From contig OZ252146.1 in the NCBI GenBank assembly GCA_965248735.1, positions 1,364,001-1,428,000 of the forward strand: a DNA stretch of 64,000 nucleotides. Reading direction: 5' to 3'. This DNA comes from Aldehydirespirator sp965248735. Its GTDB lineage: Bacteria; Actinomycetota; Acidimicrobiia; Acidimicrobiales; Aldehydirespiratoraceae. A program made the translations under genes and the position numbers. Every line of letters starts with the position of its first letter. Positions within the stretch are counted from its first letter, which is position 1. Below the pieces are notes generated by a model. The model made no database searches and was not told where the DNA came from. It saw only the letters and a program-made list of their open reading frames with translations. Below are positions 53,837 through 61,944 of the stretch, piece after piece.

Positions 53837-54096
53837 TGGTCGTCAGGCTGAGCCGTCGGTGGTGGTCGATCCGCCCCCGGGGGATCCCAGTGCCGGCCGG
53901 CGCCAAGCCGGGTAGTGGTCGTCAGGCTGAGCCGTCGGTGGTGGTCGATCCGCCCCCGGGGGATCCCAACCCCGGCTGGCAGCAAGCCGGGTAGTGGTCG
54001 TCAGGCTGAGCCGTCGGTGGTGGTCGATCCGCCCCCGGGGGATCCCAGTGCCGGCCGGCGCCAAGCCGGGTAGTGGTCGTCAGGCTGAGCCGTCGG
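53774..54096. repeat. 79-bp tandem repeats joining two convergent gene ends
   Basis: Four full copies starting at 53774, 53853, 53932 and 54011, and a partial copy at 54090. The unit holds the tail and stop of the coiled-coil gene (forward) and the TTDGSA tail and stop of pyrE (reverse). Confidence 0.92.
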
Positions 54097-54674
54097 TTGT
54101 TGTGGCGACCGGTTTGACCGGGTCGATCCCGAGCGACTCGTAGGTGGTCATCGGGTAGTAGGCGATCCCTCGCTGCTCGAACTTCGGGCCGGCGATGCCG
54201 CTGCGGTCCACCAGGGTCACCGCGGCCACGGTCTCGGCTCCGGTCTGCTCGACGATGTCGAGCGCCTTGAAGATCGACCCGCCGGTGGTGACCACATCGT
54301 CGACCAGCAGGATCCGGTCGCCGGGCCCGATCTGCGCCCCCTCCACCCATCGCCGGGTGCCCCGCTGTTTGGCCTCCTTGCGCACGAAGAACCAGCGGCA
54401 GTCGTTGACCGCTGCGATGCCCACGGCCAGGGCGTCGGCGCCCATGGTGAGCCCGCCCACCGCGTCGAAGCTGTGGCCGGCATCGGCGACGGTCTCGGTG
54501 ATGGCCTCGCACGCCGTGCGCAGATGGCGCCACTCGGCTAGGGCCTCCTTGCCGTCGATGAAGTCCGACGACCACGCCCCCGACGCGAGCTTGATCGGCT
54601 CTTCGAGCTTGCGGTGGCCTAGCTCCAGCAGGATCGCAAGGAGCTCCTGGCGCAGTGGAGACAGCAGGATCAGT
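54080..54674 (-). pseudogene. pyrE: Orotate phosphoribosyltransferase with frameshift
   Basis: OPRT makes OMP from orotate and PRPP in pyrimidine synthesis. The downstream frame has GGLTMGADALAVGIAAV and the PRPP loop ILLVDDVVTTGGSIFKAL, and before it KLASGAWSSDFIDGKEAL. The upstream part (LSPLRQELLAILLELGHRKL) is in another frame; the switch is at GAAGAAGCC near 54600, where one extra A would explain it. No ATG/GTG/TTG precedes the upstream part; a CTG at 54674 follows GAGGGGGA, and a G-run indel there could hide a GTG at about 54700. The C-terminal TTDGSA comes from a repeat. Confidence 0.75.
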
Positions 54675-54815
54675 CCCCCTCGTAATCGGGTGCCGACACG
54701 CTAGGACCAGCAAGCCAACACCACGCGGATGTCGGCCCGCCCGAAGCCGCCGCCACCCTACAACGCCCGGACCGTTCCGTGCCCCCGCCGCGTCGCCCCG
54801 CGCCCTCAACCCGAT

Positions 54816-55211
54816 TCAGGCGGCTTCGGCGTTGTCGCCGCCGTCCTCTGTCCCCTGCTCGAGCGAAGGTGAGATCCTCAGATAGCCCTCGATGCGGGCC
54901 AGCCGTTCGCGCGCGTCGGAGAGGCTGCTGCTCAACTCTGCGTGGTTCTTGTCGATGAGGTCGCGGGTCTCCTTGTTGGACGTCTCGATCAGTTCGCGGT
55001 TCCTGTCGATCAGCTTTCGGTTCTCTTTGTTGGACTTCTCGATCAGCTTTCGGTTCTCCTTGTTGGACGTCTCGATCGACTCCGCGAGCAGCTCGCGTGT
55101 CTTAGTGCTGTCGACGTGCTGGTACCTCATCGATGCGGCCACAAACAGGAGCATTGGCCCCAGCACCGCAGCGATGATCGGGCCTAGATCCGACAAGGTG
55201 ATCGCCTCCAT
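54816..55211 (-). CDS. Membrane-anchored coiled-coil protein (copy I, diverged)
   Basis: 131 aa. N-terminal membrane helix (LGPIIAAVLGPMLLFVAASM), then a coil with repeated ELIETSNKETRDLID-type 11-mers (SNKENRKLI three times), then LSDARERLARIEGYLRIS, which matches the VSDARERLARVEGHL block of the MAPEGF family. The Pro-rich tail is replaced by a short acidic end. It lacks the conserved leader. It is probably an older relative of the same family. Confidence 0.7.
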   Translation of the reverse strand: MEAITLSDLGPIIAAVLGPMLLFVAASMRYQHVDSTKTRELLAESIETSNKENRKLIEKSNKENRKLIDRNRELIETSNKETRDLIDKNHAELSSSLSDARERLARIEGYLRISPSLEQGTEDGGDNAEAA

Positions 55212-55315
55212 GGCCCCACATTAGCCATACAATGAACATGATGCGACCTCATGTATTATAGAACGTCTCATACCATCATACGGTTAGTTCAAACCGGCGA
55301 GCCCTCCCCGGCGGA

Positions 55316-55480
55316 TCCCGTCCTTCGCTCCTGTGTTGCCGGGGCCGGGTCCCGTCCTTCGCTCCTGTGTTGCCGGGGCCGGGTCCCGTCCTTCGCTCCT
55401 GTGTTGCCGGGGCCGGGTCCCGTCCTTCGCTCCTGTGTTGCCGGGGCCGGGTCCCGTCCTTCGCTCCTGTGTTGCCGGGC
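55316..55480. repeat. 34-bp tandem repeats upstream of the HNH gene
   Basis: Five near-identical copies of GTCCCGTCCTTCGCTCCTGT + GTTGCCGGGGCCGG (34 bp). No coding role is seen. Confidence 0.88.
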
Positions 55481-55616
55481 CAGAGCCGGCCGAGCCGAAC
55501 GGGCTTGAGTCTGGTCCATACCCTGTGACCTCGGCGTTTATCCCGATGTCACAGGGGGGTGTTAATGTCTTTTAATACAGTTTCAAGATGAATCACTCAG
55601 GATCCGAGTTTTCGGG

Positions 55617-57635
55617 ATGACCACCATGACCACCATGACCACCATGTGGGACGACTTCAACACCGCCGTGCAGGCCATCGACGTAGCCGCCTTGGACCGG
55701 GTCGGCCTTGGCGACCTCGCCGGGAAGATCGGTCTCACCCGGTCCGTGCTCGACGGTCTGGAGGCCCGGGTCGCGGCCGGGATGCGGCAACTCGGTGCCA
55801 GCGAGGCCAGCGCCGCCGAGATGCTTCGCCAGCGCACCGGCTGTTCGGCTCGTGAGGCCAAGCACCGCACCCGGCGGGCCGAGACCCTTGAGAAGATGCC
55901 CAACGTCGCCGAGGCGCTATCGTCCGGGCGCCTCACCGGTGAGCACGCCTCAGCTCTGGCCCGGGCCGCCGCCGAGACCTCCCCCGAGGCGGTCGATTGC
56001 GATTCCGGCTTGCTGGCCGAGGCCTCGTCCATGCCCGCCGACGCGGCGTCCAGCAAGGCCAAAGACTGGGTCCGCCGCCGCCAGACCGACGATGACCTGC
56101 AACGCCTGCACCAGTGGCAGCGTCGCAACCGGTCGCTGCTGTTCGCGGCCGGCGAGGGTGGGATGATCGCCGGGATCGCCAAGTTCGACCGTGTGTCGGG
56201 GGCCCAGTTCCAGAACCTGGTGGAGGCCCTAGCGGACCGCCTCTACCGGGCCGACGGCGGCCGCGACAACCCTCACGCCCGCACCCGAGCCCAGTGCCGC
56301 CACGACGCCCTGCTCTCGCTGGTGGGCATCGAGCCCGCACCCCCGACCCGCCCCGAGCTCCGCAGCACCAGTCCCAACGCCAACCTCGGCAGTCCCAACA
56401 CCAACCCTGGCAGTCCCAACACCACCCCCAACGGCCCCAACACCACCCCCAACGCGGCGAGCAACGGCAATGCCCGCCCCAAGTTCTCCATCCCTCGCGC
56501 ACCACTCCTACCCGACCCCAACGCCAGCCCCGCCATTAACCCGCCAGCGGACCCCCGGTTCAACCCCGAGCCGAGCCCGACCCGCACCCCCGGGTTGCTC
56601 CCCGGCATCGGCTCCGGCTGCGGTCCCGGCGTCGGCTCCGGCGAAAGCCTCGGTGCGATCTCCCGTGCTGGTTCCGGCGTCGGCTCCGGTGAAAGCTCCG
56701 GTTCCGGCGTCGGCTCCGGTGAAAGCCTCGGTGCGATCTCCCGTGCTGGTTCCGGCGTCGGCTCCGGTGAAAGCCTCGGTGCGATCTCCCGTGCTGGTTC
56801 CGGCGTCGGCTCCGGTGAAAGCCTCGGTGCGATCTCCCGTGCTGGTTCCGGCGTCGGCTCCGGTGAAAGCTCCGGTTCCGGCGTCGGCTCCGGTGAAAGC
56901 CTCGGTGCGATCTCCCGTGCTGGTTCCGGCGTCGGCTCCGGTGAAAGCTCCGGTTCCGGCGTCGGCTCCGGTGAAAGCCTCGGTGCGATCTCCCGTGCTG
57001 GTTCCGGCGTCGGCTCCGGTGAAAGCTCCGGTTCCGGCGTCGGCTCCGGCGAGAGTTCCGGTGCGATCTCCGGCCTTGGCCCCGGCATGGGACTCGACAC
57101 GACGTCCGGACTCAGCCCTGGAGTGAGTCTGGGATGCACTTGCGGGCGAGCGTTCGGTCCCAAGGCTCAACTGTGCATCGTGATGGACGTGACGTATCTG
57201 GCCACCAACGGCGAGCGCGGCCGGTGCGAGATCCCCGGCGTTGGGGCTATCGCTCGCAGCGAGCTAGAGCGCCTGGGCTGCGACACCGAGACCTACGGCA
57301 TTCTGTTCGATCAGCGGGGCCTGCCCCTGTACCACAGCCGCAAGACCAGAAGGGTCTCGCCCCAGCAGTGGAGGGTGCTGCTCGCCCGTGACCGTGGATG
57401 CGTCATCTGCGGTGCACACCCCAACTTGTGTCAGGCCCACCACGTCAAGTACTGGTCGCTGGGCGGGCCCACCGACATCGACAATCTGGCGCTGCTGTGC
57501 CACGCCCACCACCGCTGGGTTCACGACAACGAAATCACTTTGCGCCGAGGCCCGAATGGCTGGCACGCCCCAGCCGACCTGCCCTCACCCCGCCGTTCAA
57601 GCCGCCGACCGTTCCACTCCCTCCAACCTGCCTAA
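55617..57635 (+). CDS. DUF222 / HNH endonuclease protein with internal repeats
   Basis: 672 aa. The N-terminal DUF222 helical domain (residues ~15-240; RTGCSAREAKHRTRRAETL, SGRLTGEHASALARAA) is followed by Asn/Pro-rich and Gly/Ser-rich low-complexity sequence. The latter holds GSGVGSGESLGAISRA repeats at about 340-480. The C-terminal HNH nuclease has CVICGAHPNLCQAHHV, WSLGGPTDIDNLALLC and HAHHRWVHD. Such proteins are abundant, often multicopy, in actinobacteria; their targets are unknown. The start has three consecutive ATGACCACC units. Confidence 0.87.
   Translation: MTTMTTMTTMWDDFNTAVQAIDVAALDRVGLGDLAGKIGLTRSVLDGLEARVAAGMRQLGASEASAAEMLRQRTGCSAREAKHRTRRAETLEKMPNVAEALSSGRLTGEHASALARAAAETSPEAVDCDSGLLAEASSMPADAASSKAKDWVRRRQTDDDLQRLHQWQRRNRSLLFAAGEGGMIAGIAKFDRVSGAQFQNLVEALADRLYRADGGRDNPHARTRAQCRHDALLSLVGIEPAPPTRPELRSTSPNANLGSPNTNPGSPNTTPNGPNTTPNAASNGNARPKFSIPRAPLLPDPNASPAINPPADPRFNPEPSPTRTPGLLPGIGSGCGPGVGSGESLGAISRAGSGVGSGESSGSGVGSGESLGAISRAGSGVGSGESLGAISRAGSGVGSGESLGAISRAGSGVGSGESSGSGVGSGESLGAISRAGSGVGSGESSGSGVGSGESLGAISRAGSGVGSGESSGSGVGSGESSGAISGLGPGMGLDTTSGLSPGVSLGCTCGRAFGPKAQLCIVMDVTYLATNGERGRCEIPGVGAIARSELERLGCDTETYGILFDQRGLPLYHSRKTRRVSPQQWRVLLARDRGCVICGAHPNLCQAHHVKYWSLGGPTDIDNLALLCHAHHRWVHDNEITLRRGPNGWHAPADLPSPRRSSRRPFHSLQPA
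56636..57060 (+). repeat. In-frame repeats inside the HNH gene
   Basis: Alternating 48-bp (GSGVGSGESLGAISRA) and 27-bp (GSGVGSGES with SSG) units, in total about ten, all multiples of three. Confidence 0.88.
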
Positions 57636-57761
57636 GGCCACTCTCCAATGTTTCGCCAAGTAAGGCCAAATAGGAATGAGCAGCCCATAGCTGGTCCCAA
57701 CAGCCGGGATCCTTACCGGCCGGCGCGCACCCGGGGTGCGATAGGGTCCCTGCGGTTGCTG

Positions 57762-59099
57762 ATGTCGCAGGCTTTCACTGACCTCGCACAGCTCGTTCCC
57801 GTCGGGGCGCGCACAGTGATCGTGCACGGGGTTACCGGCAGCACCCGGCAAGAGGTGGCCGCTCTCCTGCCCGAAGCGAGCATCCACGACCTCTCGGATG
57901 TCTCGGACATGTCCGGCTCCGGCCGCCCTCATCCGGCCCCACCCGGCTTCGGCTCGGCTGGTTCGGCCCGACCCGGCTTCGGCCCGGCTGGCTCGGCCCG
58001 ACCCGGCTTCGGCCCGGCTGGCTCGGCCCGACCCCGCCCTGGCCCGTCCCCACGCGGCTCCGGGGCGGCTGGTTCGGCCCGACCCGGCTTCGGCTCGGCT
58101 GGTTCGGCCCGACCCGGCTTCGGCTCGGCTGGTTCGGTCCCACGCGGCTTCGGCTCGGCTGGTTCGGCCCAACCCCGCCCTGGCTCGACCCATCCCGGCC
58201 CCGGTTCGGCTGGTTCGGTCCCACGCGGCTCCGGGGCGGTGGGCGCCGACCTCGCAGTGATGGAGGTCGGCTCGCATATCGGCCAAGCGAGGATCGCGGC
58301 CGAGCTGTTCGAGCTCGCCGACCACATGCGCGAGGGGGCGGTGCTGCTCGTGGTGACGGCCCGCAGACTGGGATCGGCTCGCCAGCTCAAGACTCTGGAC
58401 CTGATGTTCGGAGCGGCCGAAGTAGCCCACCGCAGCGGTTCCGCGGTGGTCCTGCGGGCGGTGCGAGGCCCGGTGGTGCGGGCCACAGCCGACGCCACGA
58501 CGGCCGCCCCGACCGTCGAGGCTGCTTTGCTCGGTCACGACCTCCGCTTCGAGACCGGCGTCGGGCTGTTCTCCAAGCGCCGCATCGACGCCGGAACCCG
58601 GCTCCTGCTCGAGGCGCTGCCCCGTGAGCACGAATGGCGCGACGTCCTCGATCTGGGATGCGGTTATGGCCCGATCGGGATCGCGGTGGCCTCGCGGTGG
58701 CCGCAAGTCCGTGTCGCAATGGCGGACATCGACCCGCTCGCGGTGAGGGCGGCTCGCACCAACGCACAGATCAACGGGGTCGACGATCAATGCGAGGTCT
58801 ACCTCAGCGACGGGACCGCGGCGCTGTCCGACCGGCACTTCGACGCAGTGCTCAGCCATCTCCCCACCCATGTCCCGAGATCGACGCTGCGCCGACTGCT
58901 CGGCGAGTCCCAAAGCGTGCTCCAGCCCGGCGGCGAGCTGATCGCGGTGACCGCCGCGGCTGTAGACCTTCGCGACCCGCTCGGCTCGGACTTCGACACC
59001 GTGAGGGTCCTGGCCGAGAGCCGCGCCGGGACCTCACCCCCGTACCGGGTCGTCCAAGCCGCGCACACCGGCCCAGCCAGCCCAGCCGCCCCGGGCTAG
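57762..59099 (+). CDS. RsmC/RlmG-like methyltransferase with repetitive insert
   Basis: 445 aa from the ATG at 57762. The last 200 residues are a methyltransferase-small domain: FSKRRIDAGTRLLLEAL, then the SAM loop DVLDLGCGYGPIGIAVA and MADIDPLAVRAARTNA. The N-terminal half resembles the pseudo-methyltransferase half of RsmC-type enzymes but is split by about 100 residues of GFGSAGSARP-type repeats. Where these rRNA guanine-N2 methyltransferases have NPPFH, this protein has SHLPTH, so target-base methylation is doubtful. The stop codon region is duplicated downstream. Confidence 0.75.
   Translation: MSQAFTDLAQLVPVGARTVIVHGVTGSTRQEVAALLPEASIHDLSDVSDMSGSGRPHPAPPGFGSAGSARPGFGPAGSARPGFGPAGSARPRPGPSPRGSGAAGSARPGFGSAGSARPGFGSAGSVPRGFGSAGSAQPRPGSTHPGPGSAGSVPRGSGAVGADLAVMEVGSHIGQARIAAELFELADHMREGAVLLVVTARRLGSARQLKTLDLMFGAAEVAHRSGSAVVLRAVRGPVVRATADATTAAPTVEAALLGHDLRFETGVGLFSKRRIDAGTRLLLEALPREHEWRDVLDLGCGYGPIGIAVASRWPQVRVAMADIDPLAVRAARTNAQINGVDDQCEVYLSDGTAALSDRHFDAVLSHLPTHVPRSTLRRLLGESQSVLQPGGELIAVTAAAVDLRDPLGSDFDTVRVLAESRAGTSPPYRVVQAAHTGPASPAAPG
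57945..58240 (+). repeat. In-frame repeats inside the methyltransferase gene
   Basis: About nine variants of a 30-bp unit (GGCTTCGGCTCGGCTGGTTC + GGCCCGACCC) encoding GFGSAGSARP. Confidence 0.85.
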
Positions 59100-59195
59100 C
59101 GCGGCGCGTCCCTTCCTCGCGTCCCTCGACTTCGCCGCAGAGTTCATCGCATTCGACATGGCCCCGGGCTAGCGCGGCGCGTCCCTTCCTCTTGT
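59090..59195 (+). repeat. Duplicated methyltransferase 3' end
   Basis: GCCCCGGGCTAGCGCGGCGC + GTCCCTTCCTC, which includes the TAG stop, occurs at 59090 and again at about 59161. Confidence 0.8.
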
Positions 59196-59250
59196 CCCTT
59201 CTGACCTGTGTCTGAGAAAACCGCGGAGGTTGGCTTGGTAATGAACCAAC

Positions 59251-60315
59251 TCATGCCGGTTCTTGGGGGTTGTTGTTGTTGTGGTTGCGGCGATGGTAGT
59301 CGAGGCGCTGTTCGCGGGCTCGCCGTAGGCCCTCGGTGCGCGCTTGGCGGATCTGTTCGCCGCGGCCGGTGTGCTCGTCGTCGGGGGTGACGTAGCCGAT
59401 GCCGGCGTGCAGGCGGGTTTGGTTGTAGTCGCGGCGGGCGCGTCGCAGCTCGGTGTGGAGCGCGGCCGGGTCGCGGATCTGTTCGAGGTGGGGGTTCTCG
59501 GCTTTGACGTGCCCGAAGAGGCTCTCGATCCAGGCCTGGTCGGTGGGGGTGCGGGGGCGTCCGAGGCGTTGGGCGACTGCTAGCGCGGCGAAGAGTTCCC
59601 GGGTGGCTGTCGATGTCATCTGGGGGCCGTTGTCTGAGCAGGCCAACAGGATGGGCCGGGTCGGGTCCTTCGTGAACTGCTCGACTCGTTCGGGGGTGAT
59701 CAGCTCTGCGAGTCCCTCGGTGGCCAGCGCTCGGTCGAAGATGACCCGGACCTGGGTGGAGGTCTCCTCGATCGACACCAGCGTGTCGATCCAGCGGCGG
59801 CTCACGACGTCGACGATCGCGAACGCGGCCCGGCGGGCGCGCGGGAAATGCGTCACGTCCCAGCACCAGCTCTTGTTGGGCTCCCACTGCAGCCAGTCGG
59901 GCCACAGCACCCGCGGCGCCGGGTCGCGTGGCGGCGGTTCGGGCAGCACGAGCCCGTGAGCGGCCAGAGTGCGCCGCAGCGTGGAGGGAGAAACCCACAC
60001 GCGGCGCTCATAGGAGCCTCGGTGAGCGAGCTTGCGGTGGCTGCGGTCCACAGGCCCCCACTGCTCGGCGAGAGCGAGGATCTCAGCGACTTCTGCGGGC
60101 CGCAGCGAGTGCAGCGCCACACCGCCGGGCGGGCGGTCCTCAACCGTGCCGGCCTCGCGCAGCCGGCGCCGCCAGCGGTGCGCCCGGTCATCAGAGACGC
60201 CCAGAATCGAGCACGCCCACCCGTGGGCCGCGCCGGCGCGCACCGCGTCGTCGACCAGCTCCAGGATCTGCTCTTTGGTCTCCGCGGGCACCCGAGCGGG
60301 CAGCGCACCGCTCAG
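59251..60315 (-). CDS. IS3-family transposase OrfB
   Basis: 354 aa if read from the CTG that overlaps the orfA stop, matching the length of the other element's OrfB; a GTG at 60291 is the first usual start. The DDE core is complete: WCWDVTHFPRARR, ACSDNGPQM and AWIESLFGHVK. It ends YVTPDDEHTGRG and a basic Asn-rich tail (YHRRNHNNNNPQEPA). The stop lies within the inverted repeat. It may be made by reinitiation or by frameshifting from orfA. Confidence 0.88.
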   Translation of the reverse strand: MSGALPARVPAETKEQILELVDDAVRAGAAHGWACSILGVSDDRAHRWRRRLREAGTVEDRPPGGVALHSLRPAEVAEILALAEQWGPVDRSHRKLAHRGSYERRVWVSPSTLRRTLAAHGLVLPEPPPRDPAPRVLWPDWLQWEPNKSWCWDVTHFPRARRAAFAIVDVVSRRWIDTLVSIEETSTQVRVIFDRALATEGLAELITPERVEQFTKDPTRPILLACSDNGPQMTSTATRELFAALAVAQRLGRPRTPTDQAWIESLFGHVKAENPHLEQIRDPAALHTELRRARRDYNQTRLHAGIGYVTPDDEHTGRGEQIRQARTEGLRRAREQRLDYHRRNHNNNNPQEPA

Positions 60316-60641
60316 ACCCAGCCGACTTTTCCCCGCAGCACCGCGAGCTCGATGGCCTGGGCCTTGACCGCCTCGGTCAACTGATCGACCTCCCGGCGGG
60401 CCCGCTCCAGCTCCCAGTTGCGCTCCTTGGCCGGCCGGCCCGGCCGAGCCGCCAACGCCGCGAGCGCCGCGTCCTTCACCGCGCGGCGAATGCCTATGAT
60501 CGTGGACACATCGACGAGCCACTTGCGGGCCGCGTCGGCCTGGGTCATCTCCCGCGAGGTCACCTCCAAGAAAATCTCCCACTTCGTCTCCGGCGACAGC
60601 ACACGCGGCCGCCGACGAGCTTCGTTCTCGCTCACTGCCAA
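60312..60641 (-). CDS. IS3-family transposase OrfA
   Basis: 109 aa. It has the helix-turn-helix (REMTQADAARKWLVDVST, about residues 30-47) and a C-terminal leucine-rich helix (ELERARREVDQLTEAVKAQA). The start follows a GAGGAG ribosome-binding site. The stop overlaps the presumed orfB start. Confidence 0.87.
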   Translation of the reverse strand: MAVSENEARRRPRVLSPETKWEIFLEVTSREMTQADAARKWLVDVSTIIGIRRAVKDAALAALAARPGRPAKERNWELERARREVDQLTEAVKAQAIELAVLRGKVGWV

Positions 60642-60682
60642 CTCCTCTCAGATCGCCCCAAGAGCTTGCCAGAGTTGGTTCA

Positions 60683-60953
60683 TTTCTGGGCCCTGTCTCC
60701 GCGGCGAACTCAGACGCAACACACTTCCGCGCTGCCGTTTCTCGCGTCTTTCTCGCTGCAACGCCTCATCGGGGGCTCACGCTGATCTGGTGCGGTGATT
60801 CATGTTCGTCGCAGGGGCCGGGGGTGGCCGCGCTCGCGGAGGCCCAAGCCGCGCCGCGGTTCGGCGGGGGCCAGGCCGACCAGCGGTACTACAGCGGTAC
60901 TACAGCTCTAATACTTGGGAGTCCCGTGGCCTTAGCAACCCCTCCGGCTGTCG
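60683..60953. other. Intergenic region, no gene seen
   Basis: Lies between the IS3 element and the EamA gene. It contains a short direct repeat (AGCGGTACTAC twice, about 60882) near the 3' end of the transporter gene. Confidence 0.3.
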
Positions 60954-61853
60954 CTAGCGGCCGCGCTCTGCGGTTGTGCTCAGTGACGTGACCGCCACCC
61001 CGACCATCACCAGGCCGATCCCGACCACCAGGGCCACCGTTACCGGCTCGGACAGCACCGCAATTCCCAGCGTGGCCGCCACTGCCGGCTCGAGCAGTCC
61101 CACCACCACCGCCACGCTCAGGCTGAGCCGTTTCAGGCCGGCTCCCCACAGCGAATGGGCCAGCGTCACCGTCACCAACCCGAGGTACACCACCGTGGAG
61201 GTCGATTCGATGGAGGCGAACACGGAGCCCGACGAGCTCAGCGCGGTTGGCAGCATCGCCACCGCCCCCGCGGTCGCGACGGTGGCCATGGTGGTCACCA
61301 GCGGCCGGTCCATCGCCAACTGCTGGACTGCGAACCCCTGGCAGGGGATGCCACAGCCAGCAAGAGCCGCGATGGCCACGCCGCTCCACACCACCTCCGC
61401 GGCCCCGCCCGACAGCAGGGCCACCCCAGCCATCGCCACCGCCACCCCGGTCAGCCAGCGCCCGTCGGCGTGTTGACGGTACGCGATCCAGTCGATCAGG
61501 CCAGCCACCAGGGGGCCGACGCCGATGGCCACCAGGGTCCCGACCGCCACGCCGGTGCGGGCCATCGCCTCGAAGAACAAGAGCTGGCTGGCCGCCACCC
61601 CCGACCCTCCAAGCACCACCCAGCGGACCGGCAGCTGGTATCGCCACGGCGCCTGCCCGCGCAGTATCGATACCGCCAGCAGCCCGGTCGCGCCGATCAC
61701 ACCCCGCCACGCCCCGGTCGCGAACGAGCTCACCGAGTCCGGCCCGAGCTCGGCCGCGGTCCCGATGGTCCCGATCAGTGACGCCGCCAAGGCGACCGCG
61801 CCGACCCCCCAAACCGTGGAACCCCGGGTCCGCAGCGGTTCATGCCCAGTCAA
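60954..61853 (-). CDS. EamA/DMT-superfamily transporter
   Basis: 299 aa, ten predicted membrane helices in two EamA halves. The first half has GAVALAASLIGTIGTAAE and GVIGATGLLAVSILRG; the second has VYLGLVTVTLAHSLWGAGLK and LLEPAVAATLGIAVLSEPV, which is the typical end of the family. It is probably a metabolite exporter. Unlike the relative at 17088 it has no repeat insertion. It is divergent from the sulfotransferase. Confidence 0.87.
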   Translation of the reverse strand: MTGHEPLRTRGSTVWGVGAVALAASLIGTIGTAAELGPDSVSSFATGAWRGVIGATGLLAVSILRGQAPWRYQLPVRWVVLGGSGVAASQLLFFEAMARTGVAVGTLVAIGVGPLVAGLIDWIAYRQHADGRWLTGVAVAMAGVALLSGGAAEVVWSGVAIAALAGCGIPCQGFAVQQLAMDRPLVTTMATVATAGAVAMLPTALSSSGSVFASIESTSTVVYLGLVTVTLAHSLWGAGLKRLSLSVAVVVGLLEPAVAATLGIAVLSEPVTVALVVGIGLVMVGVAVTSLSTTAERGR

Positions 61854-61944
61854 CGCACACCTCGAGACAGCCGGACCAGGCTAACACTGACGCGCCGACC
61901 GTACCGGTTGCTCAACACGGCCGGCTGCTACGTTGGCGCCCCGT

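Larger units (their letters stand above)
59242..60682 (-). mobile_element. Second IS3-family insertion sequence, complete
   Basis: 1441 bp. Terminal inverted repeats start TGAACCAACTC at 59242 and end GAGTTGGTTCA at 60682 (11 bp perfect; two more bases match outside). orfA and orfB lie inside. The inverted repeats differ from those of the element at 3183, so it is a separate subtype. No target-site duplication is visible. Confidence 0.85.

Noticed and set aside
34185..54096. Diversity-generating retroelement behind the variable coils
   Set aside because: No reverse transcriptase or template/variable repeat pair was found; variation is in repeat number, not in adenine-directed changes.
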